A stretch of DNA of 64,000 nucleotides from Thalassospira profundimaris (GCF_003326795.1 NZ_JPWI01000004.1:62001-126000); one strand, 5' to 3'; counted from the stretch's first letter, positions 33,956-42,877 are shown. Notes: generated from the sequence alone by a model not told the origin. Numbers and translations are program-made.

Positions 33956-34647
33956 TGGCAGCAATAATTCACGTCAAACTGACCGGCGAGGGGGATTTTG
34001 GCCCGGTGGATCTCGAATGCGCGATCCCGCCAGCACGCTTGCCTGTGGTTATGGCTGCCTTGTTCGGACAGCCAGTGCAGGCGCCTGTTGCGCAAGTAAC
34101 ACCATCCGGCTTGACTGGAAATGCCGCACGGTCGACGATACTCAACGCCGCACAAGCAGGCGACAGCGCGATAGCGCGGCCTCACACCCCGAACAGACAA
34201 CAGAGTATAGATCGACATACAGACGATATACCGGGGGGCGTGCCCGTTCATGCAGCAGAGGGTGCATATGGGGCTGAACTTGCTGGAACTTCACCGCAAA
34301 CAGACTATCCGCAGGCGGCATTTTCTGCCATCGAACCGGGCGCCTTCATTACCAGTTTCATGGGGTCGCTTGGTGATCTGGTCGCGCGAATACAGCCGCG
34401 CGGTTTTGCCGAAACCATCCTGATTGCGGCGATCTGGCTGCATTACCGGGATGGACGGGGCTTCGTGACGCGTGATGACGTCCGCCGTGTTCTGCGTCGC
34501 CAGGAACATCTGCGGATGCCGCGCAATTTTAGCCGTGATTTTCATGTTGCCGTCTCACGCGGCTATCTTGACGCCGTCGAAAATGAAGATGGTTACATCG
34601 TGTCACAGCTTGGCTATCAGTGGTTCCAATCCGAATGTCGAAATTGA
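33955..34647 (+). CDS. Unidentified protein with C-terminal winged-helix-like region
   Basis: A 230-aa protein of unknown family. Residues 1-40 (AAIIHVKLTGEGDFGPVDLE then IPPARLPVVMAALFG) look like a small beta domain. Residues 45-120 are low-complexity, polar and probably disordered. The C-terminal about 100 residues (ETILIAAIWLHYRDGRGFVT, RDDVRRVLRRQE, DGYIVSQLGYQWF) have the helix-helix-wing rhythm of a winged helix. TTG at 33955 follows AGGAGAAG at good distance, whereas the ATG at 33913 has no SD. The next gene, 40 nt on, is also unidentified and the pair probably belongs together. AT-rich surroundings hint at transfer. Confidence 0.65.
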   Translation: MAAIIHVKLTGEGDFGPVDLECAIPPARLPVVMAALFGQPVQAPVAQVTPSGLTGNAARSTILNAAQAGDSAIARPHTPNRQQSIDRHTDDIPGGVPVHAAEGAYGAELAGTSPQTDYPQAAFSAIEPGAFITSFMGSLGDLVARIQPRGFAETILIAAIWLHYRDGRGFVTRDDVRRVLRRQEHLRMPRNFSRDFHVAVSRGYLDAVENEDGYIVSQLGYQWFQSECRN

Positions 34648-34687
34648 TACATAATGTCGAAAAAAATGTTGACTATATGTATGTGTA

Positions 34688-35269
34688 ATGTATCGTTTTT
34701 ACATTGGGACAAATAAAAAACGGGTGGGACCAACAATGCGTGAATGGGAAGTCAGAACAAGCTGTCGTGTATGGCGCGGGCGGTATGTGATCCGTGGGGA
34801 TGTGGATCGCATTGCCAATGACATTGTCGAACTTCAACAAAACCGGTTTCCGGGTCTGGAAACCAGCAAGGTATCGCTTCGCGTGGTTACCATGGCCGTT
34901 ATGTCGGTTCTGGCCGAAGAATGTTGCGAAGACGGGGTTACAGCAGCCGAACTTTCATTTCTTCTGACCACCTGTCTTGGCATGCCGATCTCGCCGAGCC
35001 GCATCGAAAAGGAAATGGCCGGGCTTTCCGGTCTGGTCTGGACAGGGGAATGGGGTGGCGAAACCCTTTATGTCATGGAAAAGAGAGGCCTGCGTTTCTT
35101 TGAAACGGCACGTGATCTTGCCCTGACCGAGCAGGGGAATATCAGTCAGGATGATCAGGCTGCGGTTATGGCGCTGGAAAGTGCCGAAGAGGCGGCGGGC
35201 AAGCCCATGATCAGTGCAACCATGATCAATAATCCGGCCCTGCATGCACGTTATCGCGTTGTCAGCTGA
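34688..35269 (+). CDS. Unidentified protein, partner of the preceding gene
   Basis: A 193-aa protein I do not recognise. The start may be 34688 or the ATG at 34736 (MREWEVRTSCRV). Residues about 55-130 (TMAVMSVLAEECCEDGVTAA, ELSFLLTTCLGM, SRIEKEMAGLSGLVW, ETLYVMEKRGLRFF) show a helix-helix-wing pattern again, with the wing around WTGEWGGETLYV. No membrane segment and no catalytic motif. It follows the other unidentified gene by 40 nt, across a short AT-rich tract with repeated aatgtcgaaa. A terminator hairpin follows at 35294. Confidence 0.65.
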   Translation: MYRFYIGTNKKRVGPTMREWEVRTSCRVWRGRYVIRGDVDRIANDIVELQQNRFPGLETSKVSLRVVTMAVMSVLAEECCEDGVTAAELSFLLTTCLGMPISPSRIEKEMAGLSGLVWTGEWGGETLYVMEKRGLRFFETARDLALTEQGNISQDDQAAVMALESAEEAAGKPMISATMINNPALHARYRVVS

Positions 35270-35293
35270 TCATTAGAAACCGGTCTTGTGACA

Positions 35294-35327
35294 AACACCT
35301 GCCATCGTCTGGCGGGTGTTTTCGTTT
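35294..35327 (+). terminator. Rho-independent terminator after the unidentified gene pair
   Basis: Repeat aacacctgcca / tggcgggtgtt (one G-T pair), 5-nt loop, then ttcgttttt. The rest of the 304-bp gap before tyrS (35270-35573) shows nothing else I can name. Confidence 0.75.
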
Positions 35328-35573
35328 TTGGGATCAGGGGGCGCGTAAAGGGATGGTGATGCAAACAGTCTTGACTGATCATGAAATGCGCCATATGCAT
35401 TTGGGCATGGAAAACGTATTTGCACAGTTCAACTCGTATTATCCGCTGCACACATAGTGCGGCGCCTGTTGATGTGTTTGTAAATTAAACCAAGACCGGC
35501 TGCCCTTGGGCGGCCTTTGTTTTTTCCATAAACCGGTTTGCCCGAGGTGGCCCCACCATCAAGGAAAACCGAA

Positions 35574-36893
35574 ATGACAATATCCCAACCTGTTGATCAC
35601 CCGACGACGCCGCAAAATGCCAGTGAAGTGACGGCAAACGGATTTGAATCCGATGCGTTGCTGGCCCTGCATGCACGCGGTTTTATCCATCAATGTACCT
35701 CCTTTGCGGGGCTGGATCGTATTCTTGCCAGTGAAGAAGCCGTGCCGGTCTACATCGGATTTGATGCCACGGCTGATAGCCTGCATGTGGGCCATCTGTT
35801 GCCGATCATGACACTGCGCTGGTTGCAGCGCCACGGGCACAAGCCGATTGTTCTGGTCGGTGGCGGGACGACGCGCATCGGGGATCCCAGTTTTCGCTCG
35901 GAAGCGCGTCCGATCCTGACTGATGAACAGATCACCGCCAATATCAATGGCATTCGCAAGGTGTTTGGTCGTTTCCTGCGTTTTGGCGATGGCCCAACCG
36001 ATGCGGTTCTGGTCAATAACGCCGACTGGCTTGACCAGTTGGGCTATGTCGATCTTTTGCGTGATATCGGGCGACACTTTTCGGTCAACCGGATGCTGTC
36101 ATTTGATTCCGTGAAATCACGTCTGGAACGTCAGGAAAGCCTCAGCTTCCTTGAATTCAACTACATGATCTTGCAGGCCTTTGATTTTCTGGAGCTGTCG
36201 CGGCGCTTTGGATGCCGCGCGCAGATGGGCGGGGGCGATCAATGGGCCAACATCATCAATGGTGTCGATCTTGTGCGCCGGGTCGATGGCAATGAAGTGT
36301 TCGGGATGACAGCACCGCTTCTGACAACGTCATCGGGTGTGAAGATGGGCAAAACGGCGGCAGGGGCGGTGTGGCTGAATGCCGACCGGCTGAGTACCTT
36401 TGATTACTGGCAGTTCTGGCGCAATTGCGAGGATGGTGATGTTGGGCGTTTCCTGCGTCTGTTCACCGATCTTCCGTTGCTTGATATCGAACAGCTTGAA
36501 CAATTGTCCGGTGCCGACATCAATGACGCCAAGGTTGTTCTGGCCGATGAAGCCACAAGGCTTGCCCATGGCGAGTTTGAACTTGAAGCTGCCAAATCAG
36601 CCGCCGATGGCATTTTTGGTGCCAACGGTGATCTCAGTGGTTTGCCGACACTCGAATTCACTGCCCATGCGCTACAAGACGGGATCGGGATCCTTGCCCT
36701 GATTGTCATGGCCGGATTTGCCAAAACCAATAGCGAAGCCCGCCGTCTGGTCGAAGCGGGCGCAGTGCGCATTGATGACAAGCAAATCACCGACCCGGAA
36801 CATCATGTACTGCATTACGCATTTGATGATTGGGAGTTGCTGCAGCTTTCAGTTGGCAAAAAGCGTCATGCCGCGATCAAGCGTGTCGGCTAA
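35574..36893 (+). CDS. tyrS: Tyrosyl-tRNA synthetase
   Basis: A 439-aa class I aminoacyl-tRNA synthetase. VYIGFDATADSLHVGHLLPI holds the HIGH-type motif as HVGH; VKMGKTAAG is the KMSKS-type motif as KMGKT; MGGGDQWANI is the tyrosine-pocket region. The C-terminal 60 residues form an S4 RNA-binding domain (ARRLVEAGAVRIDDKQIT). An N-terminal extension of about 30 residues precedes the catalytic core. ATG at 35574 with AAGGA about 10 nt before is preferred over a TTG at 35538. Monocistronic. Confidence 0.96.
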   Translation: MTISQPVDHPTTPQNASEVTANGFESDALLALHARGFIHQCTSFAGLDRILASEEAVPVYIGFDATADSLHVGHLLPIMTLRWLQRHGHKPIVLVGGGTTRIGDPSFRSEARPILTDEQITANINGIRKVFGRFLRFGDGPTDAVLVNNADWLDQLGYVDLLRDIGRHFSVNRMLSFDSVKSRLERQESLSFLEFNYMILQAFDFLELSRRFGCRAQMGGGDQWANIINGVDLVRRVDGNEVFGMTAPLLTTSSGVKMGKTAAGAVWLNADRLSTFDYWQFWRNCEDGDVGRFLRLFTDLPLLDIEQLEQLSGADINDAKVVLADEATRLAHGEFELEAAKSAADGIFGANGDLSGLPTLEFTAHALQDGIGILALIVMAGFAKTNSEARRLVEAGAVRIDDKQITDPEHHVLHYAFDDWELLQLSVGKKRHAAIKRVG

Positions 36894-36926
36894 GGGCATG
36901 GCAGCTTGATATCTGACGGGCAGATG

Positions 36927-38093
36927 TCAGAACAGCGACATCTGCCCGTCCGCGCTGGGCCGCTTGAAGCCGCTGCAATCAAGATCCATCGACCGGCCGG
37001 TCAGGTTATATTTCTTGCGTGCCAGTTTGAAACGATGGGCGATCAGTTCGGCAATCGGACCGGTGCCGCGCATACGGTTACCAAATTCCGACTGATAGCG
37101 TTCGCCACCGCGCATCTGGCGGATAAGAGACATGACCTTGTCCTTGCGCTCGGGATAGTTTGCCTCCAGCCATTCTTCGAACAGATCGGCAATTTCGAGC
37201 GGCAGGCGCAGGACAATGTGGCTGATCGCGCAGGCCCTGGCATCGGCACAGGCTGCCACGATGTTTTCAATCTCCATATCATTCAGGCCCGGGATGATCG
37301 GGGCGGCAAGCACAGTGACCGGAATCCCTGCGTCTGAAAGCTTGCGGATGGCATCAAGCCTGCGATGTGGTGCAGAGGCACGCGGTTCCAAAAGATTGGA
37401 AAGTCTGTGATCAAGGCTCGTGACTGAAACGGCAACCGATGCGCGATTGCGCGCCGCCATCGGGGCAATAAGATCAATGTCGCGGGTCACCAGCGCACTT
37501 TTGGTGATGATCGAAAATGGATGCTGGCAATCTGTCAGAACCTTGATGATGTCGCGGGTCAGTTTCTTGTCACGGTCGACCGGTTGATAGGGATCGGTGC
37601 TGGTGCCGATCACGATCGGGGCAGGGTTGTAGGCCTTGCTTGAAAGTTGTTTGCGTAACAGGGATGCGGCTTCCGGTTTCCAGAACAGGCGGGTTTCAAA
37701 ATCAAGCCCCGGTGACAGGCCCAGATAGGCGTGGGTGGGTCTGGCAAAGCAATAGATGCAGCCATGCTCACACCCGCGATAGGGATTGATCGACCGGTCA
37801 AAGGGAACATCCGGGCTTTGGTTTCTGGTGATGACGCTGCGTGCGCCATCAATGCCAAGGGTGGTTTTGATGCGCGGCGGGGCATCTTCCATTAATTGCC
37901 CTAGCCATCCATCATCAACCGCCTGATGGATGTGACGTTCAAATCGCCCGTCAATATTGGACACAGCCCCGCGCCCTTTTTGACCGCGGGCGGGCAAGAT
38001 GTTCAGATCACATTTCGCGTTTGACCATCCATCATCAAAAATGACAGCGCGGGCGTGGGCGTGGGCATGGGGTTGGCTGATATTGTTCTTCAT
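36927..38093 (-). CDS. PA0069-family radical SAM protein
   Basis: A 388-aa radical SAM enzyme. The iron-sulfur site is CEHGCIYC (CxxxCxxC) in NPYRGCEHGCIYCFARPTHA; the N-terminus has the family's KGRGAVSN and GRFE segment, and HAYLGLSPGLDFETRLF follows the cluster. A His/Ala-rich start (QPHAHAHARA) is odd but in frame. The family, related to spore photoproduct lyase in architecture, has no agreed substrate. It converges with tyrS with 33 bp between stops. Confidence 0.88.
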   Translation of the reverse strand: MKNNISQPHAHAHARAVIFDDGWSNAKCDLNILPARGQKGRGAVSNIDGRFERHIHQAVDDGWLGQLMEDAPPRIKTTLGIDGARSVITRNQSPDVPFDRSINPYRGCEHGCIYCFARPTHAYLGLSPGLDFETRLFWKPEAASLLRKQLSSKAYNPAPIVIGTSTDPYQPVDRDKKLTRDIIKVLTDCQHPFSIITKSALVTRDIDLIAPMAARNRASVAVSVTSLDHRLSNLLEPRASAPHRRLDAIRKLSDAGIPVTVLAAPIIPGLNDMEIENIVAACADARACAISHIVLRLPLEIADLFEEWLEANYPERKDKVMSLIRQMRGGERYQSEFGNRMRGTGPIAELIAHRFKLARKKYNLTGRSMDLDCSGFKRPSADGQMSLF

Positions 38094-38165
38094 GCGCTCA
38101 CAATAAAGAACAAAAGAAGAACATTCAAGCCAAAGCCGATATGTCCAGATTTTTACAGCATCACG

Positions 38166-39827
38166 TTATGGACAGGCGCTGCCGTCTACCGCGGTGCCGT
38201 CTACCGTGACTGTGCCAGTAACGGTGGGAAGGGTTCCGCCGCCGTCACCGCATGGGTTGACGTTGTTGGTGGTATTACCTGTCCCTGACAGGTTATTTAT
38301 GGTTGATGAATTGGCGAAGAACACAAATCGCTTGTCGAAGCCTGCTCCGCTCACGGAAAGCTTGTTGTCATCGATGCTGATGTTGGAATTGTTGCCGATA
38401 ATCGCCAGGAATCGGGCACCATTTGCATTGGAGGTAATGGATGAAACATTATTCTTGATGGTCACATCCTGGCTGTCTCTGATTATGATAGCGCCTGCGG
38501 TTGAGTTGTCGTTCTGCGTTGTCAGGTTGTTGTTCCGAATGGTAACATTTTGCTTTCCTTCGATGTGGACGATGTATGCTGACCCGGTCGTGTTAACGTT
38601 CGCGGTCACACCAATCAGGCTGCTGTTATCGGCCATGTTAAAGAAACGTGCACCACCGCCGGCGCCGCCATTACTGCCGGTGCCCGAGATTGATGCATCC
38701 GGAATGGTGACCGTAACCGACCGTCCTGTCGGGGTTTTGATGTCGAGTGCGCCACCCCCGACAATTGTTTGTCCACTCTGAATCGTTGTGACGGAATTGA
38801 TTGCGGTGTAATTGCCGCTCAGGATCACGGTTGAATTGGCACCTGCATTGGCAATGTCAGTGGCAAAGTTCGCCGCCGATGTCGAGTTGCTGTTCAGAAC
38901 TGTGATCGTTTTCCCGTCCGCAGTCTGGGTGATTTCACTTGCTTCAGAAAACTGTCCGGCCTGACTGACCACATCAATGTCGCGAATGATGGGATCGGTC
39001 ATGCGCCGTTCCATCGCGCTCAGGCGGGGTTTCGGAGTATCGCCGAAGCCTTGCAACGGGATACGAAGGCGGAAGCTGGCAAAGCCCTGCGTGCCCCGTG
39101 GGCTGTCATGCTGAATTTCCGCCCCGAGCGAGAAGCGCGACCCTTCCCACAAAAAGGGGACTTCATCAAAGGTCAGGTCCAGTCGCCCACGCGGACCCTG
39201 CACTGTATCAACACCGTCTTCCGTAAAGCGATAACCACCGGCATAGGCACGGAGTTGCTGTCCGGCATCAGCCGCAAATAACGGAATGCGCCAGCCGATT
39301 TCCCCGTCAAAGCCACGTAATGCGCGTTCTTCACCTTGATTGTACATCAAGGAGGTGCCGCTCACATCAACAGTACTGAGGCTGTCCTCGAAGTATTGTG
39401 TCGTGCCAATCGGGACATAGGCATTGGCGCGAAAATCCCAATCAAGCGACAGGGCCTCTGCGCCGAAGGTCAATTGGTTGAATTTGTTGCCATAGGGGCT
39501 GTGGCGGCGATCAAAGTAACCATAGCCGCCAATGTTCCATCCCGAATCAAGCATCTGACGGATGCCAAGACCGAAGTTCCCTTCGTGGCTGTTATTGTCA
39601 TCCATCCGGGCGCGAAGGCTGGTGAATGTCAGTGTGTCCTCATCCTGCCAAAGCGGAATGAACAGATCTGTTTCACCAAGGTTGCGATCTGTACCTGCCT
39701 TGCCTTCAAGATCAATATGGCCACCCCATTTATCCGTATTTGGCAAGGTATCGGCTTGAGTCGTGGATGTTGCAAAAAAAGTGATGGCAAACAGGAAGAC
39801 GGGCAGGGTGGCTTTGGTCATGTACAT
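38166..39827 (-). CDS. Inverse-autotransporter barrel fused to a beta-helix-like passenger
   Basis: A 553-aa outer-membrane protein. A signal peptide (TKATLPVFLFAITFFATSTTQA) is followed by an inverse-autotransporter (intimin/invasin-type) beta-barrel, residues about 30-280: WGGHIDLEGKAGTDRNLGET, FGLGIRQML-GWNIGGYGYFD, NAYVPIG, RAYAGGYRF, RFSLGAEIQHDSPRG. From about 310 it changes to Asn/Ser/Thr-rich repeats (VTIRNNNLTTQNDNSTAGAI, VTIKNNVSS, ISIDDNKLSVSG) typical of a parallel beta-helix rather than the Ig-like passengers of intimins. It ends with two cysteines (NPCGDGG and GSACP) that could form a disulfide. The start is among clustered TTG/ATG codons (39833, 39827, 39821). Likely surface adhesin or polysaccharide-binding protein. 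Confidence 0.82.
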   Translation of the reverse strand: MYMTKATLPVFLFAITFFATSTTQADTLPNTDKWGGHIDLEGKAGTDRNLGETDLFIPLWQDEDTLTFTSLRARMDDNNSHEGNFGLGIRQMLDSGWNIGGYGYFDRRHSPYGNKFNQLTFGAEALSLDWDFRANAYVPIGTTQYFEDSLSTVDVSGTSLMYNQGEERALRGFDGEIGWRIPLFAADAGQQLRAYAGGYRFTEDGVDTVQGPRGRLDLTFDEVPFLWEGSRFSLGAEIQHDSPRGTQGFASFRLRIPLQGFGDTPKPRLSAMERRMTDPIIRDIDVVSQAGQFSEASEITQTADGKTITVLNSNSTSAANFATDIANAGANSTVILSGNYTAINSVTTIQSGQTIVGGGALDIKTPTGRSVTVTIPDASISGTGSNGGAGGGARFFNMADNSSLIGVTANVNTTGSAYIVHIEGKQNVTIRNNNLTTQNDNSTAGAIIIRDSQDVTIKNNVSSITSNANGARFLAIIGNNSNISIDDNKLSVSGAGFDKRFVFFANSSTINNLSGTGNTTNNVNPCGDGGGTLPTVTGTVTVDGTAVDGSACP

Positions 39828-39833
39828 GATCAA

Positions 39834-40182
39834 TCTGGTCAGAAAAGTTCATTGCGCAACAGCGATATGCCGATGCACTTGCGAGAAGCAGGGGTCTGTT
39901 GGCTCATGGGGAAATTGGTGCCCCGTAAATGTGCGACTGTGCGCCGCATCTGTATTTTCACTAAAAATCTAATGGGATGCGGGTGCCGGAACCACTTCTA
40001 TTCTTTATCATTTTTCGAAAAGTTATCATTTTCCTCGGGGACGCGAGGAACGCGAAGAGCGCGAGGGGCGTGACCTCTGGGCAAATGTCATGGTCACAAT
40101 CATTTTCTTGTTGGAATACCGTGTGGAGCTATAGTCGTCATGCGCTGTCAACATGCATAACCACGTAGCAGGGAGCTGCCCC
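39834..40182. other. Divergent intergenic region with a repeat tract
   Basis: The gap of about 350 bp between the beta-barrel gene and the LysE gene contains no ORF I support. A purine-rich tract at about 40040-40070 repeats the unit cgcgaRg several times. A promoter candidate for the exporter lies at 40108-40135. Confidence 0.4.
40108..40135 (+). promoter_or_regulatory. Putative sigma-70 promoter of the LysE exporter gene
   Basis: TTGTTG (40108-40113), 16-nt spacer, TATAGT (40130-40135), 47 nt upstream of the ATG at 40183. Confidence 0.45.
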
Positions 40183-40815
40183 ATGGATTGGACCCAGTTT
40201 TTGAGCTTTGCGCTCGTGACGTCGCTTCTGGTGATGTCGCCCGGGCCGAATGGTGTTTTGGTGGCCAAAACGGTGCCGACATCCGGTCGTGCAGCCGGTT
40301 TTGCCAATGTCGCCGGATTTGTCACAGCCTTTTACATCCACGGGACATTATCGATCCTCGGGATATCGGTGATCCTTGTGCAATCTGCACAGGCATTTAT
40401 GGTCGTCAAGTTGTTGGGGGCGGCCTATCTATGCTGGATCGGTTTCAAGGCATTGCGCGATGCATGGCGCGGTGTTCAGACCGTTCGGGAAGTTACCCCG
40501 GCCAAGCGCAAGCGGACCCTTGTCATGGCCTATGGCGAAGGGTTCCTGACCAATGTTCTGAACCCGAAGGTATCGATCTTTTATCTGGCAGCGTTTCCGC
40601 AATTCATTCCGGCGGGTGAAGGGGCGGTATCATCGGCCTTCATGCTGGTCTGCGTGCATGCCGCAATCAACGCCATCTGGTTCGGGGCTATTATCCTGCT
40701 GCTGGCGCGCTTGACGCGCTTTGCCGGGAGTGGCCGGTTCCAGCGCGCGCTCAAGGCAACCACCGGTGCGGTCTTTATTGCCTTTGGGCTGAAGCTTGCG
40801 ACCTTCCGCCCCTAG
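40183..40815 (+). CDS. LysE/RhtB family amino-acid exporter
   Basis: A 210-aa inner-membrane exporter with about six hydrophobic segments. The family signature is at the N-terminus, LLVMSPGPNGVLVAKTV, followed by the helix pair GFANVAGFVTAFYIHG and LGAAYLCWIGFKALRDAWRG, then FLTNVLNPKVSIFYLAAFPQ. It exports amino acids or homoserine lactone-like compounds; the substrate is unknown. ATG at 40183 with AGGGAG about 9 nt before is the start, not the longer frame to 40153. A terminator follows. Confidence 0.9.
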   Translation: MDWTQFLSFALVTSLLVMSPGPNGVLVAKTVPTSGRAAGFANVAGFVTAFYIHGTLSILGISVILVQSAQAFMVVKLLGAAYLCWIGFKALRDAWRGVQTVREVTPAKRKRTLVMAYGEGFLTNVLNPKVSIFYLAAFPQFIPAGEGAVSSAFMLVCVHAAINAIWFGAIILLLARLTRFAGSGRFQRALKATTGAVFIAFGLKLATFRP

Positions 40816-40842
40816 GCATCGCATTCCAGCCGATCTGCAAAT

Positions 40843-40871
40843 CCGCCGGTGGTCATGCCCCGGCGGGTTTT
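40843..40871 (+). terminator. Rho-independent terminator after the LysE gene
   Basis: Repeat ccgccgg (40843-40849) / ccggcgg (40860-40866), then gttttt. It abuts the stop codon of the small ORF on the other strand. Confidence 0.75.
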
Positions 40872-41029
40872 TATTTGCGGACAATGATCAACGCCATGAC
40901 GGCACAAAATAGCGCAAGAAGGATGTCACTTGCAACAATACTGCCCATCACAAGGGCCTCAAAACTGGCAATCGGAAGGATGATTGATGCCAGAACCAGA
41001 AAGACCGGGTTGAACAGTTTCTGTTTCAT
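40871..41029 (-). CDS. 52-aa two-helix membrane protein coupled to the LctP permease
   Basis: A short ORF, 52 codons plus stop, beginning MKQKLFNPVFLVLASIILPI and ending LCAVMALIIVRK-like (FCAVMALIIVRK). Two hydrophobic stretches (about 9-21 and 34-49) are split by a short polar turn and flanked by basic residues, as in a small hairpin membrane protein. Its ATG lies one base after the TGA of the LctP gene (TGAAATG), so it should be translated by coupling to the permease. I know no name for it. Small membrane subunits beside carriers often tune the carrier's stability, which is a plausible but unproven role here. Confidence 0.65.
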   Translation of the reverse strand: MKQKLFNPVFLVLASIILPIASFEALVMGSIVASDILLALFCAVMALIIVRK

Positions 41030-41030
41030 T

Positions 41031-42605
41031 TCAGGAGCCCCCGTTCATCGTTGCGATCAACATGATACCAAGTGCCATGAAGCCGCAAAGGGCTGTCAGG
41101 ATCACACCGGTTTTCAGAACCACGGATAATACCGGGCCTTCCTTGCCCGAAAGACCAACAGTCGAACATCCAACCAGAATCTTTGAAGGTGCCAGCATAC
41201 TGCCAAGCGAGGCACCGGTAGCCTGTGCGGCAAGAATAAGTGAGGTTGAAAGTCCCGACAATTCAGCTGTATGGCGCTGGAACATGCCGAACACGACGTT
41301 GGAATTGTTTGTGCTGCCGGTCATGAAGGCCCCTAGCGCTCCGATGGCAGGCGATATCACCGGATAGGCAACAGCAAAAGCACCCGAGAAAATCGCCGCA
41401 CCGCCCTCGGCAAGGGCATAGGTCATGCCGGCATGATCCATGATGATGGCAAGACCGATCACCGGCACCATGCCGATGCTGGTTGGCAGGCCGCTTTTGA
41501 GCGTGCGTTGCCAGATACGCTTGCCAATCCCTGCATCATAATGGCCGCGCAGCTTGAAGAAGGTAAAGCTGATCGCAGCGGTATAAAGCAATAGCGCGCC
41601 GGGATGGCCGAAAATGGCAATCGACTTGGCGCTTTCGGCATTGATGACCCAGCCCAAAGAGGTGGCCGTTTCCGGGAAATCAAGTGTGAAGCGCACTTTG
41701 CCCAGAATGCTTTCCAGGCCGGGAACAAAGGTTGCCAGTGTTACCAGACCAATAAAGACCAGATAGGGTGTCAGCGCTTCAAGCAATGGCATGTGATGAT
41801 GATCATCGGCGACCTGTTCGGCGACGTCATCGGGATGCGGTTTCCAGAAACGGGTGACGATGATTGACGTCACAAGACCGGCGATGCCCGCAGTCAGGCC
41901 GCCCAGCGTCCAAACGCCGTAATTGGCCATGCAATATTGCACCACACCCATGACGCCGGAAATCAGGACAAGTGGCACAATACGGCGACGAATGGTGCGG
42001 AAACCACCATCAAGCCACAAAACAGCAGCGCCACAGCTAAAGCCGGAAAGTCCCAGAAGGATGGCGGAATAATGGGTCAGTTCCGTGCCCGGAATGCCGG
42101 TCACACCGATCAATGCTTCAAACGAGGTTGCCATATTGCCAAACAGCACCGACCAGCTGTGCCCGATCATCGGGGCTGCAACGGCCAGTACCGGCGAGAA
42201 CCCCATGCCCAGAAGCAGCGGGGCGACAACTGCAATCGGCACACCAAAGCCGGCAACACCCTGAAGGAAGCTTGCAAACACATAGCCAAGGATCAGAAGT
42301 TGCAAGGGGCGATCATCGGTCAGCGACCGGATGGCGCGCCCGATGGTTTTGATTGCACCGGCTTCGTCGGCAGCGAAATACAGGATGAGCGCCGCCCAGA
42401 CGATGTAGAGAATATAAAGGCCAAGCATCACGCCCTTGGCCTGGGCGATGATCAGCATTTCGGTTGGTGCGCCAAAGAAAAAGACGGCGATGATTGCGGT
42501 GACAAACCACGCGGCAGCACCTGCACGTGCGGCCCCCCAGTTTGCCTTGATCATCAGAAACAGGATGGTTGCGATTGGCAATGCTGCCAGCAAAAAGTCA
42601 CTCAT
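41031..42605 (-). CDS. L-lactate permease family transporter
   Basis: A 524-aa membrane carrier of the LctP family, with about 12-14 hydrophobic segments. Recognisable parts: LLAALPIATILFLMIKANWG at the start, FLQGVAGFGVPIAVVAPLLL, PMIGHSWSVLFGNMATSF, GAFMTGSTNNSNVVFGMFQ, and GSMLAPSKILVGCSTVGLSG near the end, the most conserved block. It should take up lactate or glycolate with protons. The frame opens at 42755, but the first about 50 residues are not membrane-like; the ATG at 42605 (MSDFLLAALP) starts the family. It is followed by the coupled 52-aa ORF. Confidence 0.9.
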   Translation of the reverse strand: MSDFLLAALPIATILFLMIKANWGAARAGAAAWFVTAIIAVFFFGAPTEMLIIAQAKGVMLGLYILYIVWAALILYFAADEAGAIKTIGRAIRSLTDDRPLQLLILGYVFASFLQGVAGFGVPIAVVAPLLLGMGFSPVLAVAAPMIGHSWSVLFGNMATSFEALIGVTGIPGTELTHYSAILLGLSGFSCGAAVLWLDGGFRTIRRRIVPLVLISGVMGVVQYCMANYGVWTLGGLTAGIAGLVTSIIVTRFWKPHPDDVAEQVADDHHHMPLLEALTPYLVFIGLVTLATFVPGLESILGKVRFTLDFPETATSLGWVINAESAKSIAIFGHPGALLLYTAAISFTFFKLRGHYDAGIGKRIWQRTLKSGLPTSIGMVPVIGLAIIMDHAGMTYALAEGGAAIFSGAFAVAYPVISPAIGALGAFMTGSTNNSNVVFGMFQRHTAELSGLSTSLILAAQATGASLGSMLAPSKILVGCSTVGLSGKEGPVLSVVLKTGVILTALCGFMALGIMLIATMNGGS

Positions 42606-42877
42606 GGGTGGCGCACCATAACCTTTTGAAACAATGGGGCTGTCGTCGATCGATGCGACGGGATGCGCATATTGTCCGAGCTGTGATGCAAGCGCAAGTA
42701 GCGTAAGTTGGTATTTCGTATGATGAAACGACCTATACGAACTGGAGCACATCAAGCCAAGTCAATGAACAATCATGTGCTGTATCTAGTGTGATCCGAC
42801 GGTTGGTGCCCGCTATGGCGATACGTTTGTTATGATTTTAACGCGGAACGATTGTTAAGGGACCTTGTCTTCAGCCT
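42606..42877. other. Intergenic stretch without a supported gene
   Basis: About 270 bp between the permease start and the truncated GNAT. I see no ORF, RNA or strong repeat; it presumably holds the permease promoter and the lost 3' end of the GNAT gene. Confidence 0.4.

Noticed and set aside
33753-34277. 174-aa ORF overlapping the first unidentified gene
   Set aside because: Cys/Arg/Ser-rich composition typical of a shadow frame, and no ribosome site.
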